A DNA stretch of 12,888 nt from Deltaproteobacteria bacterium (GCA_030633185.1 DAOVTG010000048.1:1-12888), one strand, 5' to 3'. Positions 1 through 7,100 are shown, numbered from the stretch's first letter. Translations and numbers: made by a program. Notes: generated from the letters alone by a model not told the origin.

Positions 1-81
1 GCTCTGGCCCGGGTGCAGGCCGCCGGATTCCCACGGGCCCGTCTTGTGAGAAGTGAGAAGTTTCCATTTCCTGGATGGTAG
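1..81 (+). CDS. 3' end of an unidentified gene (partial)
   Basis: The first reading frame is open from the window edge to a TAG at 79-81. Its first 16 codons use mostly G or C in the third position and encode an alanine-rich helix-like stretch followed by AAGFPRARLV. This resembles the helix and GF(P)-x-a-x-(V/L)V turn seen near the end of SPOR (peptidoglycan-binding) domains, but the fragment is far too short to assign. The last codons run through two GTGAGAA heptamers (46-59), which look like intergenic repeat sequence, so the C-terminal tail may be recently acquired. The other two forward frames close earlier, at 47-49 and 54-56. The coding call is tentative. Confidence 0.4.
   Translation, partial: ALARVQAAGFPRARLVRSEKFPFPGW
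46..59 (+). repeat. Two tandem GTGAGAA heptamers
   Basis: Two perfect GTGAGAA units lie back to back at the end of the upstream gene. A single GTGAGAA recurs at 4662-4668, just after the kinase-like gene. GTGAAGG-type heptamers (read on the minus strand) lie at 281-308, just before rsh. Confidence 0.55.
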
Positions 82-88
82 CAAAATA

Positions 89-241
89 TGATGAACTCGT
101 AAAAAGTCATGGGATGGCTAAGTAAAAATTTCGATAGACAAGATGTTGTGGTTCTCCAGGCGCGAGACCATACATGTAGTATGTCGAGTGTCTGGAGAGC
201 CACAACAACGCAGGATATCGGAACTTTTTACGACGCCATCA
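89..241 (+). repeat. Palindromic dispersed repeat, copy C1
   Basis: This 153-bp intergenic element begins TGATG and ends CATCA. The outer ends are inverted repeats: 89-107 matches the reverse complement of 223-241 at 16 of 19 positions and includes TCGTAAAAAGT. A second left segment starting at 113 (GATGGCTAAGTAAAAA) is complementary to the same right end. The inner stem 148-159 with 192-203 pairs completely apart from one T-G wobble at 152-199. The tip has CATAC/GTATG around a five-base loop. Copies C3 and C4 align without gaps at offsets +6847 and +12666. A short open frame from 143 is only a shadow of the repeat. The element lies 80 bp upstream of rsh. Confidence 0.93.
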
Positions 242-280
242 AAATATAAGGCAAAATGGTTTAAAAGGTTAAAGAGAAAA

Positions 281-309
281 CCCTTCACCCTTCACCTTTC
301 ACCCTTTAA
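281..309 (+). repeat. Heptamer array directly upstream of rsh
   Basis: CCCTTCA occurs twice in tandem (281-294), followed by CCTTTCA and CCCTTTAA. The array ends 12 bp before the rsh start codon, where a ribosome binding site would normally lie. The stretch 258-275 (TTAAAAGGTTAAAG region) is partly complementary to it, so an imperfect hairpin is possible. Copy-number change here could alter the rsh leader, which is an inference only. Confidence 0.6.
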
Positions 310-321
310 TAAGTTGTCTGC

Positions 322-2466
322 ATGATCAGAGCGAATGATATTATAGAAAAGGTTGCCGATTACTATCCGGCCGCAGATTTTGATATTATTCGTAAAGCTT
401 ACGCCTACAGCGCTTACGCCCATCGCAAACAGGTTCGCCTCTCTGGTGAACCCTATATGGTTCATCCCATCGAAGTTGCCAATATTCTGGCCGAGATGAA
501 AATGGATCTGGCCAGTATCGCGGCCGGTTTGCTCCATGATACCCTCGAAGATGATCCGCTGACCTCAATCGAGGAGTTAAGTCTTCGTTTTGGTGATGAG
601 ATCACCTCTCTGGTCGAAGGCCTGACCAAAATCAGCAAGATAAAATTTAAGAGTTCCCGTGAACATCAGGCCGAGAATTATCGCAAAATGATTCTCGCCA
701 TGGTCAAGGATATTCGGGTTTTGCTTATCAAGTTGGCTGACCGTATCCACAATATGCGAACCCTTGATTTCCAGAAAGCCGACCGTCAGGAGGCAATTGC
801 TCAGGAGACCTTGGATATCTACGCGCCTCTGGCCAACCGTCTCGGGATCTCATGGATGAAACAGGAGCTTGAGGATACTTCCCTACGCTATCTGCAGCCG
901 ACCATCTATCGCGAGCTGGAGGAAAAGGTCGCTCGGAAAGAGCTCGAAAGCCGTGAATTTATTGATAAGATTATTAAGTTGGTAGAGCGTAACCTAGTCC
1001 ATCACGGAATCAACGGACAAGTGGCCGGACGGCTTAAGCACCTCTACAGCATCTATCGGAAAATGATGCGGAGGGATATCTCTTTTGAACAAATCTACGA
1101 TATTATTGCCTTTCGAATACTGGTTGCCGATAAAGCGGAATGTTATAATGTGCTTGGTGTCATCCATGCGCTCTGGCGGCCGGTACCGAGCCGTTTTAAG
1201 GATTTTATCAGCATCCCCAAGGCTAATATGTATCAATCTTTGCACACTTCGGTAATCGGGCCGGACGGCCGTCATGTCGAATTTCAGATTCGTACTCAGG
1301 AGATGCATCAGATTGCCGAGATGGGGATTGCCGCTCATTGGCACTATAAGGAGGGCTATCAGCTCGAAGATCATGATCGCAAACAGATGGACTGGCTGCG
1401 GCAGATGATCGAGTGGCAGCAAGATGTCAATAACCCCGGCGAGTTTCTTGATTCCGTCAAGATTGACCTTTTCTCTGAAGCGGTCTATGTCTTTACGCCG
1501 GCTGGCGAGGTCAAAGAACTGCCGAACGGTTCAACACCGATTGACTTGGCCTATAGTATCCACTCAAATATTGGCGATCACTGCAGTGGGGCCAAAGTCA
1601 ATGGTAAACTTGTGCCTTTGCGTTACCATCTCAAAAATGGTGAGATGGTCGAGATCGTTACCTCTAAACGCCAACATCCCAACAAGGATTGGCTCGGATT
1701 TGTCAAAACCAGTAAGGCGCGGAGCAAAATTCGTCAATGGGTTAAAAAAGAGGAAGAGAAACGTAGTATTGAATTGGGGCGTGAGTTTTGCGAAAAGGCC
1801 TTTGCCCGATCAAAACTATCCTTGAACCAGGCCTTAAAGAGTGGCAAGGTTCAGGCCGCCGCAGTTGAGTTTTCCCTCAATCATGCTGAAGCCTTGTTGG
1901 CTGCCATCGGTCGCGGTAAACTCTCGGCCCAACAACTTATTAATCGGATCTATCCAGAATTACGTGATCAGGACAAGGTCAAGGCAAAGGAGAAGAAAGA
2001 GGAGGGTAAAGCGGCTCGCAAACCGGCCCGGGACGGTATCTCAATCAAGGATATCGATGATGTTATGGTGCGTTTTGCCAAATGTTGTAATCCGCTGCCC
2101 GGTGACGATGTCGTAGGTTTTATTACCCGGGGACGGGGTTTGACGATCCACCGGCGTAATTGTCGGCATGTTAATCAAGGTGAGTCGGAACGTTATATGG
2201 ATGTCGAGTGGAATCTTGATCACTCAACTTCGCACTCGGTTAAAATTCGGATCATGAGTGAGGATGTCAAAGGTATGTTGGTCGCTCTGGGAACTGCAAT
2301 CAGCAGCCAGGAGGCCAATATCGCCAGTGGCTCTTTAAGTACCAGCATTGATCACAAGGCGATCTGCCTCTTTGAGGTTCAGGTTAAGGATCTGGGACAT
2401 CTCAAGAGGGTTAAACAGGCTTTGCGGGCGGTTAAGGGTGTCTATCAGGTATCACGCATGAGCTGA
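322..2466 (+). CDS. rsh: Bifunctional (p)ppGpp synthetase/hydrolase (RelA/SpoT family)
   Basis: This 714-residue full-length Rsh protein makes and degrades (p)ppGpp, the stringent-response alarmone, in the cytoplasm. The N-terminal HD hydrolase domain shows H34, H48, the HD pair at 72-73 followed by T-L-E-D, and D140. The synthetase domain includes GRLKHLYSIYRKM (236-248) and NMYQSLHT (302-309). The RFKD sequence at 291-294 is the RxKD motif of bifunctional Rel/SpoT enzymes rather than the ExDD of synthetase-only RelA. A TGS domain follows (about 386-448), then a helical region with a charged linker (550-572), a Cys-containing segment FAKCCNPLPGD (585-595) and a C-terminal ACT domain (about 638-712). 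The MIRANDI start fits the family, but no clear Shine-Dalgarno precedes it. The TGA stop overlaps the end of repeat C2. Confidence 0.96.
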   Translation: MIRANDIIEKVADYYPAADFDIIRKAYAYSAYAHRKQVRLSGEPYMVHPIEVANILAEMKMDLASIAAGLLHDTLEDDPLTSIEELSLRFGDEITSLVEGLTKISKIKFKSSREHQAENYRKMILAMVKDIRVLLIKLADRIHNMRTLDFQKADRQEAIAQETLDIYAPLANRLGISWMKQELEDTSLRYLQPTIYRELEEKVARKELESREFIDKIIKLVERNLVHHGINGQVAGRLKHLYSIYRKMMRRDISFEQIYDIIAFRILVADKAECYNVLGVIHALWRPVPSRFKDFISIPKANMYQSLHTSVIGPDGRHVEFQIRTQEMHQIAEMGIAAHWHYKEGYQLEDHDRKQMDWLRQMIEWQQDVNNPGEFLDSVKIDLFSEAVYVFTPAGEVKELPNGSTPIDLAYSIHSNIGDHCSGAKVNGKLVPLRYHLKNGEMVEIVTSKRQHPNKDWLGFVKTSKARSKIRQWVKKEEEKRSIELGREFCEKAFARSKLSLNQALKSGKVQAAAVEFSLNHAEALLAAIGRGKLSAQQLINRIYPELRDQDKVKAKEKKEEGKAARKPARDGISIKDIDDVMVRFAKCCNPLPGDDVVGFITRGRGLTIHRRNCRHVNQGESERYMDVEWNLDHSTSHSVKIRIMSEDVKGMLVALGTAISSQEANIASGSLSTSIDHKAICLFEVQVKDLGHLKRVKQALRAVKGVYQVSRMS

Positions 2467-2601
2467 TGGCTAAGTAAAAAGTTCCGATATCCTGCGTTGC
2501 TGTGGTTCTCCAGACACTCGACATACTACTTGTATAGTCTCGCACCTGAAAAATCACGACTCCTTGTCTATCGAAATTTTTACTTAGCCATCCCATGACT
2601 T
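2464..2601 (-). repeat. Palindromic dispersed repeat, copy C2 (inverted)
   Basis: Read on the minus strand, this aligns with C1, C3 and C4. Its plus-strand left edge TGATGGC begins exactly at the rsh stop codon. It is the most diverged copy: the outer arm normally reading CTCGTAAAAAGT is replaced near 2601-2610, and the terminal arm reads TGATGGCTAAGTAAAAA instead of TGATGGCGTCGTAAAAA. As a result its two GATGGCTAAGTAAAAA arms (2466-2481 and about 2580-2595) are perfect inverted repeats. The inner stem pairs mainly through wobble. It lies between convergent rsh and rpmB and could act as a transcription end for rsh, although no T-run follows. Confidence 0.9.
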
Positions 2602-2610
2602 AGGACTCCT

Positions 2611-2654
2611 AAAAAACAAGAAAACCCGGTATCAGTTGTGCACCAATACCGGGT
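2611..2654 (-). terminator. Rho-independent terminator of rpmB
   Basis: On the minus strand a perfect 9-bp stem (ACCCGGTAT, 2646-2654 with 2624-2632) encloses a 13-base loop. It is followed by TTTTCTTG and a run of Ts down to 2611. It lies 28 bp past the rpmB stop codon. Confidence 0.88.
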
Positions 2655-2682
2655 AAAAGGAGATTGAAACGGTTGAATCAGT

Positions 2683-2868
2683 CTATTTTGTAATTGCGCC
2701 TGATCGTATACAACGGGTACAGACTTTTACCTTGCGGCGCTGGCCGTTAACGACCGTGTGAACCTCTTGCAGGTTGGGTCGCGATACTTTTTTGGTTTTA
2801 TTGTTTGCATGACTTACATTGTTGCCGACGAGCGGTTTTTTACCGCAAATATCACAAACCCTGGCCAT
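2683..2868 (-). CDS. rpmB: 50S ribosomal protein L28
   Basis: This 61-residue basic protein is a structural component of the large ribosomal subunit. It matches L28 throughout: MARVCDICGKKP at the start, the NNVSHANNKTKK stretch, the VNGQRRKVKVC strand and the IRSGAITK tail. Two CxxC pairs (C5/C8 and C50/C53) identify the zinc-binding form of the family. An AGGAG-like site (GGAG, about 2874-2877) precedes the ATG on the minus strand. It is transcribed alone, convergent with rsh and divergent from the kinase-like gene, and ends at its own terminator. Confidence 0.97.
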   Translation of the reverse strand: MARVCDICGKKPLVGNNVSHANNKTKKVSRPNLQEVHTVVNGQRRKVKVCTRCIRSGAITK

Positions 2869-2893
2869 TATAGTTCTCCGTAAGGACTTAGAA

Positions 2894-2923
2894 GTTATAA
2901 AATTTTTATATTATCATTACCAA
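2894..2923 (-). promoter_or_regulatory. Possible rpmB promoter
   Basis: On the minus strand TTGGTA (2918-2923) and TATAAC (2894-2899) are separated by 18 bases of A/T-rich sequence, upstream of rpmB. The match to the sigma-70 consensus is moderate, and A/T-rich DNA gives such matches by chance. Confidence 0.3.
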
Positions 2924-2986
2924 GGCTGCGCTCTTTAACATAGCTGGCCTATAAAAATCAAGTATGATTTTAAACGAGGTGATGCC

Positions 2987-4657
2987 ATGACTGTTGACGA
3001 TAAAAACCGTTTCATCTTTCTTGGTGGGATTCCGGTTTTTGACTACATGATAAATCTCTCTCTTGCGGAGATCTGCCGGGTTATTGAGAATGATCTTATC
3101 ATGATTGATGATAAGATGCTGCTGCCTTTGGGAACCATTTTTGTCTGTCAGGTTGAGGGCTTTAATAAACCGATCTATGTAAACCCGATGGCTGCCTGCG
3201 AGGTGCAAAAGGTTAATGAAAAGTATTACTATACCATGACTTTTGGTGGTAAACATAGTGAACTTCCGCCTTTGAGTTTGCGCTCGGTCGAACTCTCGGA
3301 GCTGGTGGGTGAGCTCAACCGAGCTTATCCCGAGATTATTGGAAATGAGAAAGATCTTAAGTTGATTATGGTTGAGACCCCGGCCCGGATTCAGCTGGGC
3401 GGCAATAACCGCAACCTCATAGAGGCGATTCGTTCCTTGTACGACTCTCCCGAACTGCGCTCGGATAGAGCTGAAATTAAGTGCGAACACCTCTTTTTTT
3501 TCGATGTCAAGAATCCCAAATATAAATTGGTCAAAAAGTTCTATCAGGATTATCGAGTGACAATCGGGGATATTCCCGAGATGCATATTGATAAGCTTGT
3601 ACCCCGTATCAGTTATGTGCTGACGATCAACGATGATTCCGGTAAAAATCTCGATCGGATTGTCTTATCGAATCAGACCAATGAAGAGATCATCCCGGTC
3701 GAACGTCTGGCACAACGCTATTTTGATCTTGAGTATAAATTGCGGAAAGACAGTGATTTCGTCAATACCAATCTGATCATCAACTCCCTCACCAACCCTG
3801 AGGAGTTGCGTCTGGTTTGTCGTCTGCTGCATACCGCCTATGCCAGTACGGTGACTACTTTCCTCTGCCCGACAAAAACCCTTTTTCACTGTATCGACGC
3901 CCTGGTTGAGTCGCGCTATTATACTTCCAGGAAAGAGCGTTTTTTCAGTAACCGGGAGGAGTTTCTCTATGATGCCGTCATTCCTTTTATTCAATACCTG
4001 ATCTTGAATACTGAAGAATTGCTGCTTTTAGACGGGGTTGCGTGGCGTAAGGGGGTAGACCTGAGCAGCAGTCAACTGGTGCGGCATATGAACCAGGGGA
4101 AAAAGGGGGAGAACAACAAAGGCGGGCGTCTGCTTTTAACCGATGGTAGTAAGGGAGTGCGTTATACCGAGCGCCTGACTCCGGCCCGGGCTCTGCTCTA
4201 CTGGAAAAAGGCTCGGATGCCCGAGGATACGATTTTCAGGATGCGTTACGCCGATCGGCGGATTATCTGCGGAGATGATTTTATCGATGAACTCTCTTCA
4301 ACCTTAGGGGCCGGCGATACTTTTGCCGGTATCTTTATCGCCTTGAAAGCCCTTGCTTGGGATAGCGGTCACGCCTTGCGTGGGGCCACTTTGGGAGCTC
4401 AATACTTTATTCGGACGCGGCAAAGACCAAAGATCAAAGATCTGATTGCGACCGACGAACGCCATATTATGATGGGAACCGAAACCGAATTGCGTGATAT
4501 TATTTCGCACCATCTTCAGGAGAGCGGCGACCCCACCCGTTACGGGACGATCACCGATACGATTATCACAATTAATACAACTCAGGTACACCATCCCTTT
4601 CGCGAGATTTTAGAGCTGGCGAAAAAAATTGTTGCCGAAAAAAAAGAGAGGTTGTAA
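2987..4657 (+). CDS. Long ribokinase/PfkB-like protein, substrate unknown
   Basis: This 556-residue soluble protein has several hallmarks of the ribokinase-like sugar kinase fold. QLGGNNRNLIEAI (136-148) resembles the substrate-side GGNxxN motif, LNTEELLLL (340-348) the N-x-x-E magnesium-site motif, and LLLTDGSKGVRY (382-393) the strand before the nucleotide site. TLGAGDTFAG (439-448) is the PfkB signature with a GAGD anion hole and the predicted catalytic D443. Ordinary PfkB kinases are about 300 residues. Here about 130 residues precede the GG motif, and a helical insert of about 120 residues lies between the GG and N-x-x-E motifs. That layout recalls ADP-dependent sugar kinases in size, but the sequence does not let me choose. 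GAGGTG at 2976-2981 supports the start. No metabolic neighbour reveals the substrate. Confidence 0.75.
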   Translation: MTVDDKNRFIFLGGIPVFDYMINLSLAEICRVIENDLIMIDDKMLLPLGTIFVCQVEGFNKPIYVNPMAACEVQKVNEKYYYTMTFGGKHSELPPLSLRSVELSELVGELNRAYPEIIGNEKDLKLIMVETPARIQLGGNNRNLIEAIRSLYDSPELRSDRAEIKCEHLFFFDVKNPKYKLVKKFYQDYRVTIGDIPEMHIDKLVPRISYVLTINDDSGKNLDRIVLSNQTNEEIIPVERLAQRYFDLEYKLRKDSDFVNTNLIINSLTNPEELRLVCRLLHTAYASTVTTFLCPTKTLFHCIDALVESRYYTSRKERFFSNREEFLYDAVIPFIQYLILNTEELLLLDGVAWRKGVDLSSSQLVRHMNQGKKGENNKGGRLLLTDGSKGVRYTERLTPARALLYWKKARMPEDTIFRMRYADRRIICGDDFIDELSSTLGAGDTFAGIFIALKALAWDSGHALRGATLGAQYFIRTRQRPKIKDLIATDERHIMMGTETELRDIISHHLQESGDPTRYGTITDTIITINTTQVHHPFREILELAKKIVAEKKERL

Positions 4658-4690
4658 AAAAGTGAGAAGTTAAGTTACAGCGGAGAGCGG

Positions 4691-4940
4691 CGAACATTGC
4701 TTCGCCCACTTCGAGGGGGACAGGCTACCGGTAATTATTGGCTGTTTGTACACCTTGACACTACAAGATTTTCTAAATGCCGGTAATTTTCGTAAGACCC
4801 AGTCCCCGCACCGAGGATGGGCGGGGACTGGGTCTTACGGATGTAACCAGTAATCGATAGCCTGCGTGGAGTCAAACCGTAATATTAAACCAAGGCTTAT
4901 CCGTAGCCTGTCCCCTTCGAAGTGAGCGAAGCAAAGTTCG
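4691..4940. repeat. Nested inverted-repeat element between convergent genes
   Basis: The 38-bp ends, 4691-4728 and 4903-4940, are inverted repeats matching at 35 of 38 positions. Near the middle sits a perfect 19-bp inverted repeat (4791-4809 with 4821-4839; GTAAGACCCAGTCCCCGC type) around an 11-base loop. The 9-mer CCGGTAATT occurs directly repeated at 4728-4736 and 4780-4788. No open frame of note lies inside. It fills the 301-bp gap between the kinase-like gene (+) and the dehydrogenase (-), so it could help end transcription from both sides. Alternatively it could be a non-autonomous mobile element or a REP-type hairpin of a tyrosine (Y1/RAYT) transposase. No transposase is present in the window. 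Confidence 0.85.
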
Positions 4941-4958
4941 AGGCTGTTCTCATTTACG

Positions 4959-6089
4959 TTACTTTTTAAGTTCCCAAGCTGTCAGGTCGTTGTCGGCGAA
5001 TTTTTTTGGTAGTTTGAAATCCCCGGCCGCTACCGCAACTTTAACCAAGCGGGCACTCTCCTCCATGCCGAGCTGGTTCATTAAGGCCAAAGGCCCTTGG
5101 GGCCAGGCCAGTGAGGTGGTGATGCCGAGTTCAAGGTCGTCGGCGCTAACCACCTGGTGTTCAATGAGGTGGGTTGAGATCGCAAAGATAGCCCCTAAGA
5201 GGCGCTCTTTAACTTCAGTTCGGATGGCTTGGTCTTCGGTGGTCGGGCCGCCTTCGAGATCCCAAAGCTGACCGCTTTCAAACTGTTTCTTTAACTGGTC
5301 GCACATTTCCGGATAGCCGGTGTCGGATCCCCTTAAGTATTCAGCCATTGAGACTCCGGCATGGAAACAGGTACCTAGGCCGGCGCCGTTTTGCACCCAC
5401 ATGATACCGAATTTAAGGCCTAAGGCTTCCTGAGAGATGCTTTCCAGGCTGGCCGCATTTAGTTTGTCACCATAAAAACTATCGAGAACCACATAGCTGG
5501 CGATAAAAACTGGATTGACGGCAAAGCCCGGAAAATCCTTGACCGTAATTGCCACCTTACGGTTTTTCTTGGCAAATTCCATAAGCGTCGTATAGGTTGC
5601 GTCGGAGGTCTCCTTTTGTCTGATAACTTCGACCAGGCGGTTGATGTTAGCCGGAAAGAAGTAATGCAGACCGGCGGTACGGCTTGGGTTTTCAACTTCA
5701 ACCATGAGCTTTTCGATGAGGAAAGTTGAGGTGTTACTGACCAGGATGGCGTCCTTGCGGCAAGCCTTCGAGAGCTCGGCAAAAACCTCGATTTTAAGAT
5801 CCATCTTCTCGATTGCAGCTTCGATAACCAGATCACAATCTTTGAGTCCTGAATAGAGGCTGGTACCGCTGATCCGACCGCTCAGTTCGTCCATATCAGC
5901 TTGGCTGATTTTGCCTTTGGCGACTCTCTTGCTTAGAGGTTTGGTTACCCAGCGTTCAAACATGCTGGCCACGAGCTCGTCATTAAGCTCTTTGTAGATT
6001 ACCTGGTAGCCGGCACCGGCGGCATTTAAGGCTATAGCGGCTCCCATGACTCCGAATCCGACCACGCCTATAGTTTTGATTTCACCCAT
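4959..6089 (-). CDS. 3-hydroxyacyl-CoA dehydrogenase family protein
   Basis: This 376-residue NAD-dependent dehydrogenase would oxidise a (3S)-3-hydroxyacyl-CoA to the 3-oxoacyl-CoA in beta-oxidation or a related acyl-CoA pathway in the cytoplasm. The N-terminal Rossmann domain has G11-x-G13-x-x-G16 with an acidic E34 at the end of the second strand, as expected for NAD. The catalytic set is present: S118 and N119 in VSNTST, H142 in HYFFPAN, E154 in LVEV and N192 in FAVNP. A C-terminal 3HCDH helical domain follows, with LAWPQGPLALMNQLG around 328-341. I place the start at 6089 because the NAD motif then lies at the usual distance and AGGAG precedes it. The upstream in-frame extension to 6203 has no support. 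It stands alone, so short-chain or aromatic-pathway specificity cannot be decided. Confidence 0.9.
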   Translation of the reverse strand: MGEIKTIGVVGFGVMGAAIALNAAGAGYQVIYKELNDELVASMFERWVTKPLSKRVAKGKISQADMDELSGRISGTSLYSGLKDCDLVIEAAIEKMDLKIEVFAELSKACRKDAILVSNTSTFLIEKLMVEVENPSRTAGLHYFFPANINRLVEVIRQKETSDATYTTLMEFAKKNRKVAITVKDFPGFAVNPVFIASYVVLDSFYGDKLNAASLESISQEALGLKFGIMWVQNGAGLGTCFHAGVSMAEYLRGSDTGYPEMCDQLKKQFESGQLWDLEGGPTTEDQAIRTEVKERLLGAIFAISTHLIEHQVVSADDLELGITTSLAWPQGPLALMNQLGMEESARLVKVAVAAGDFKLPKKFADNDLTAWELKK

Positions 6090-6399
6090 TTTTAAGATCT
6101 CCTTAATAAAACATTGATACTTGTTTTCCCTGATAGATTGCTGTAGCTTGACTATTGATAGTGAGCAAATAGCGCTATATCGGGGGCTGATTTCACATTT
6201 CAAGGTAGAACGCTCTACCAGATTGCAAAAAAAAACACAATATTATTTTCTTGAGTTTTTCCCCGTTTTGATTAATAGTAGGAAAGAGTAACAAAATTTG
6301 TAACTTTATGGTTAAACACGCTGAATAGTTGCAAAACTTTTAGGTTCCGGTTTTGCCGGGTGAGTTTTATAGTCTGATTTAGAATTGAAGGAGAAGAAA
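6090..6399. other. Divergent intergenic region before ssb
   Basis: This 310-bp A/T-rich gap separates the divergent dehydrogenase and ssb starts and should carry both promoters. A weak candidate for ssb is TTGAGT (6251-6256) with TAATAG (6273-6278) at 16-base spacing. A perfect 7-bp inverted repeat, GCAAAAC (6331-6337) with GTTTTGC (6350-6356), could form a hairpin in the ssb leader. I see no gene here. Confidence 0.35.
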
Positions 6400-6924
6400 A
6401 TGGCAGGAATAAATAAAGTTATTCTGGTTGGGCATCTAGGGGGAGACCCAGAGATGAAATATGGCAGTAGCGGTAATCCTTTTACGACTTTTACGATGGC
6501 GACCAGCGATAGCTGGGTTAAAGATGGACAGCGTGAGGAGCGCACCGAATGGCATCGCATTATTGCTTTCGGCAAGTTGGCCGAGGTCTGTGCCAAATGG
6601 CTTCATAAAGGAAAACAGATCTATCTAGAAGGTCGTATCCAGACTCGTTCTTGGGAACAGGATGGAATTAAACGTTATACGACCGAAATTATTGCCGGAA
6701 CCATGCAGATGCTGGGTAGCCGTGACAGTAATTATCAGGGCGGCGGTTCCGGTGGTGGTCAAGGTGGTTTTGCCGGAGGCGGTCAAAGTGGTGGCGGCCA
6801 GGTCGGTGGCAGCTCGGACGGTTCCGGTTTTGGGGCCGGCAACAATCAGGCAAGCTCTGAAAACTCAGCTCCCTACGGTCAAGCTTCAGTTCCCGATGGG
6901 AGTCCGGATGATATCCCTTTTTAA
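6400..6924 (+). CDS. ssb: Single-stranded DNA-binding protein
   Basis: This 174-residue protein coats single-stranded DNA during replication, recombination and repair, normally as a tetramer. The OB-fold spans residues 1 to about 107, beginning MAGINKVILVGHLGGDPE and containing aromatic DNA-stacking positions W39, W51 and W85. A glycine-rich disordered linker (113-145) follows, then the acidic tip ending DDIPF (170-174), which recruits partner proteins. The ATG at 6400 is chosen because AAGGAG (6388-6393) precedes it by six bases and the product then begins as the family does. An in-frame TTG at 6385 overlaps that binding site and is unlikely. Repeat C3 begins 12 bp after the stop. Confidence 0.97.
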   Translation: MAGINKVILVGHLGGDPEMKYGSSGNPFTTFTMATSDSWVKDGQREERTEWHRIIAFGKLAEVCAKWLHKGKQIYLEGRIQTRSWEQDGIKRYTTEIIAGTMQMLGSRDSNYQGGGSGGGQGGFAGGGQSGGGQVGGSSDGSGFGAGNNQASSENSAPYGQASVPDGSPDDIPF

Positions 6925-6935
6925 GCTTTAAGATG

Positions 6936-7088
6936 TGATACACTCGTAAAAGGTCATGGGATGGCTAAGTAAAAATTTCGATAGACAAGTTGTTGTGGTT
7001 TTCCAGGCGCGAGACTATACACGTAGTATGTCGAGTGTCTGGAAAACCACAACAACGCAGGATATCGGAACTTTTTACGACGCCATCA
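6936..7088 (+). repeat. Palindromic dispersed repeat, copy C3
   Basis: Same 153-bp length as C1 and gap-free against it. The inner stem 6995-7006 with 7039-7050 is fully Watson-Crick. Compared with C1, the C-G pair 154/197 is T-A here (7001/7044), and the T-G wobble 152/199 is T-A (6999/7046). The element fills almost the whole gap between ssb and the next gene, ending 12 bp before the start codon at 7101. An upstream in-frame ATG at 6990 lies inside the repeat and is a shadow. Confidence 0.94.
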
Positions 7089-7100
7089 AGAGGTGAAAGG

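Noticed and set aside
89..241. CRISPR array or tandem repeat interpretation of the dispersed copies
   Set aside because: The copies are kilobases apart, in both orientations, separated by ordinary genes and internally palindromic over their full length.
143..325. 60-codon open frame in repeat C1, also seen as an N-terminal extension of the gene at 7101
   Set aside because: The same peptide appears only because the palindromic repeat is the same DNA. It has no ribosome binding site and shows arm-to-arm paired changes rather than codon-type changes.
1424..2116. Long forward frames inside rsh (1424-1825 and 1841-2116)
   Set aside because: They lie in another frame of a well-supported enzyme and their basic, low-information translations match no family.
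2906..3586. 226-codon minus-strand frame opposite the kinase-like gene
   Set aside because: It is the antisense shadow of a gene with clear ribokinase motifs and ribosome binding site. No recognisable protein features are present.
4791..4839. Simple Rho-independent terminator at the 19-bp hairpin
   Set aside because: The stem is strong but no T-run follows on either strand, so it is listed as part of a structured repeat instead.
6990..7100. Upstream in-frame start for the carbonic-anhydrase-like gene
   Set aside because: It lies wholly within repeat C3. The ATG at 7101 has a GAGGTG site and starts outside the repeat.
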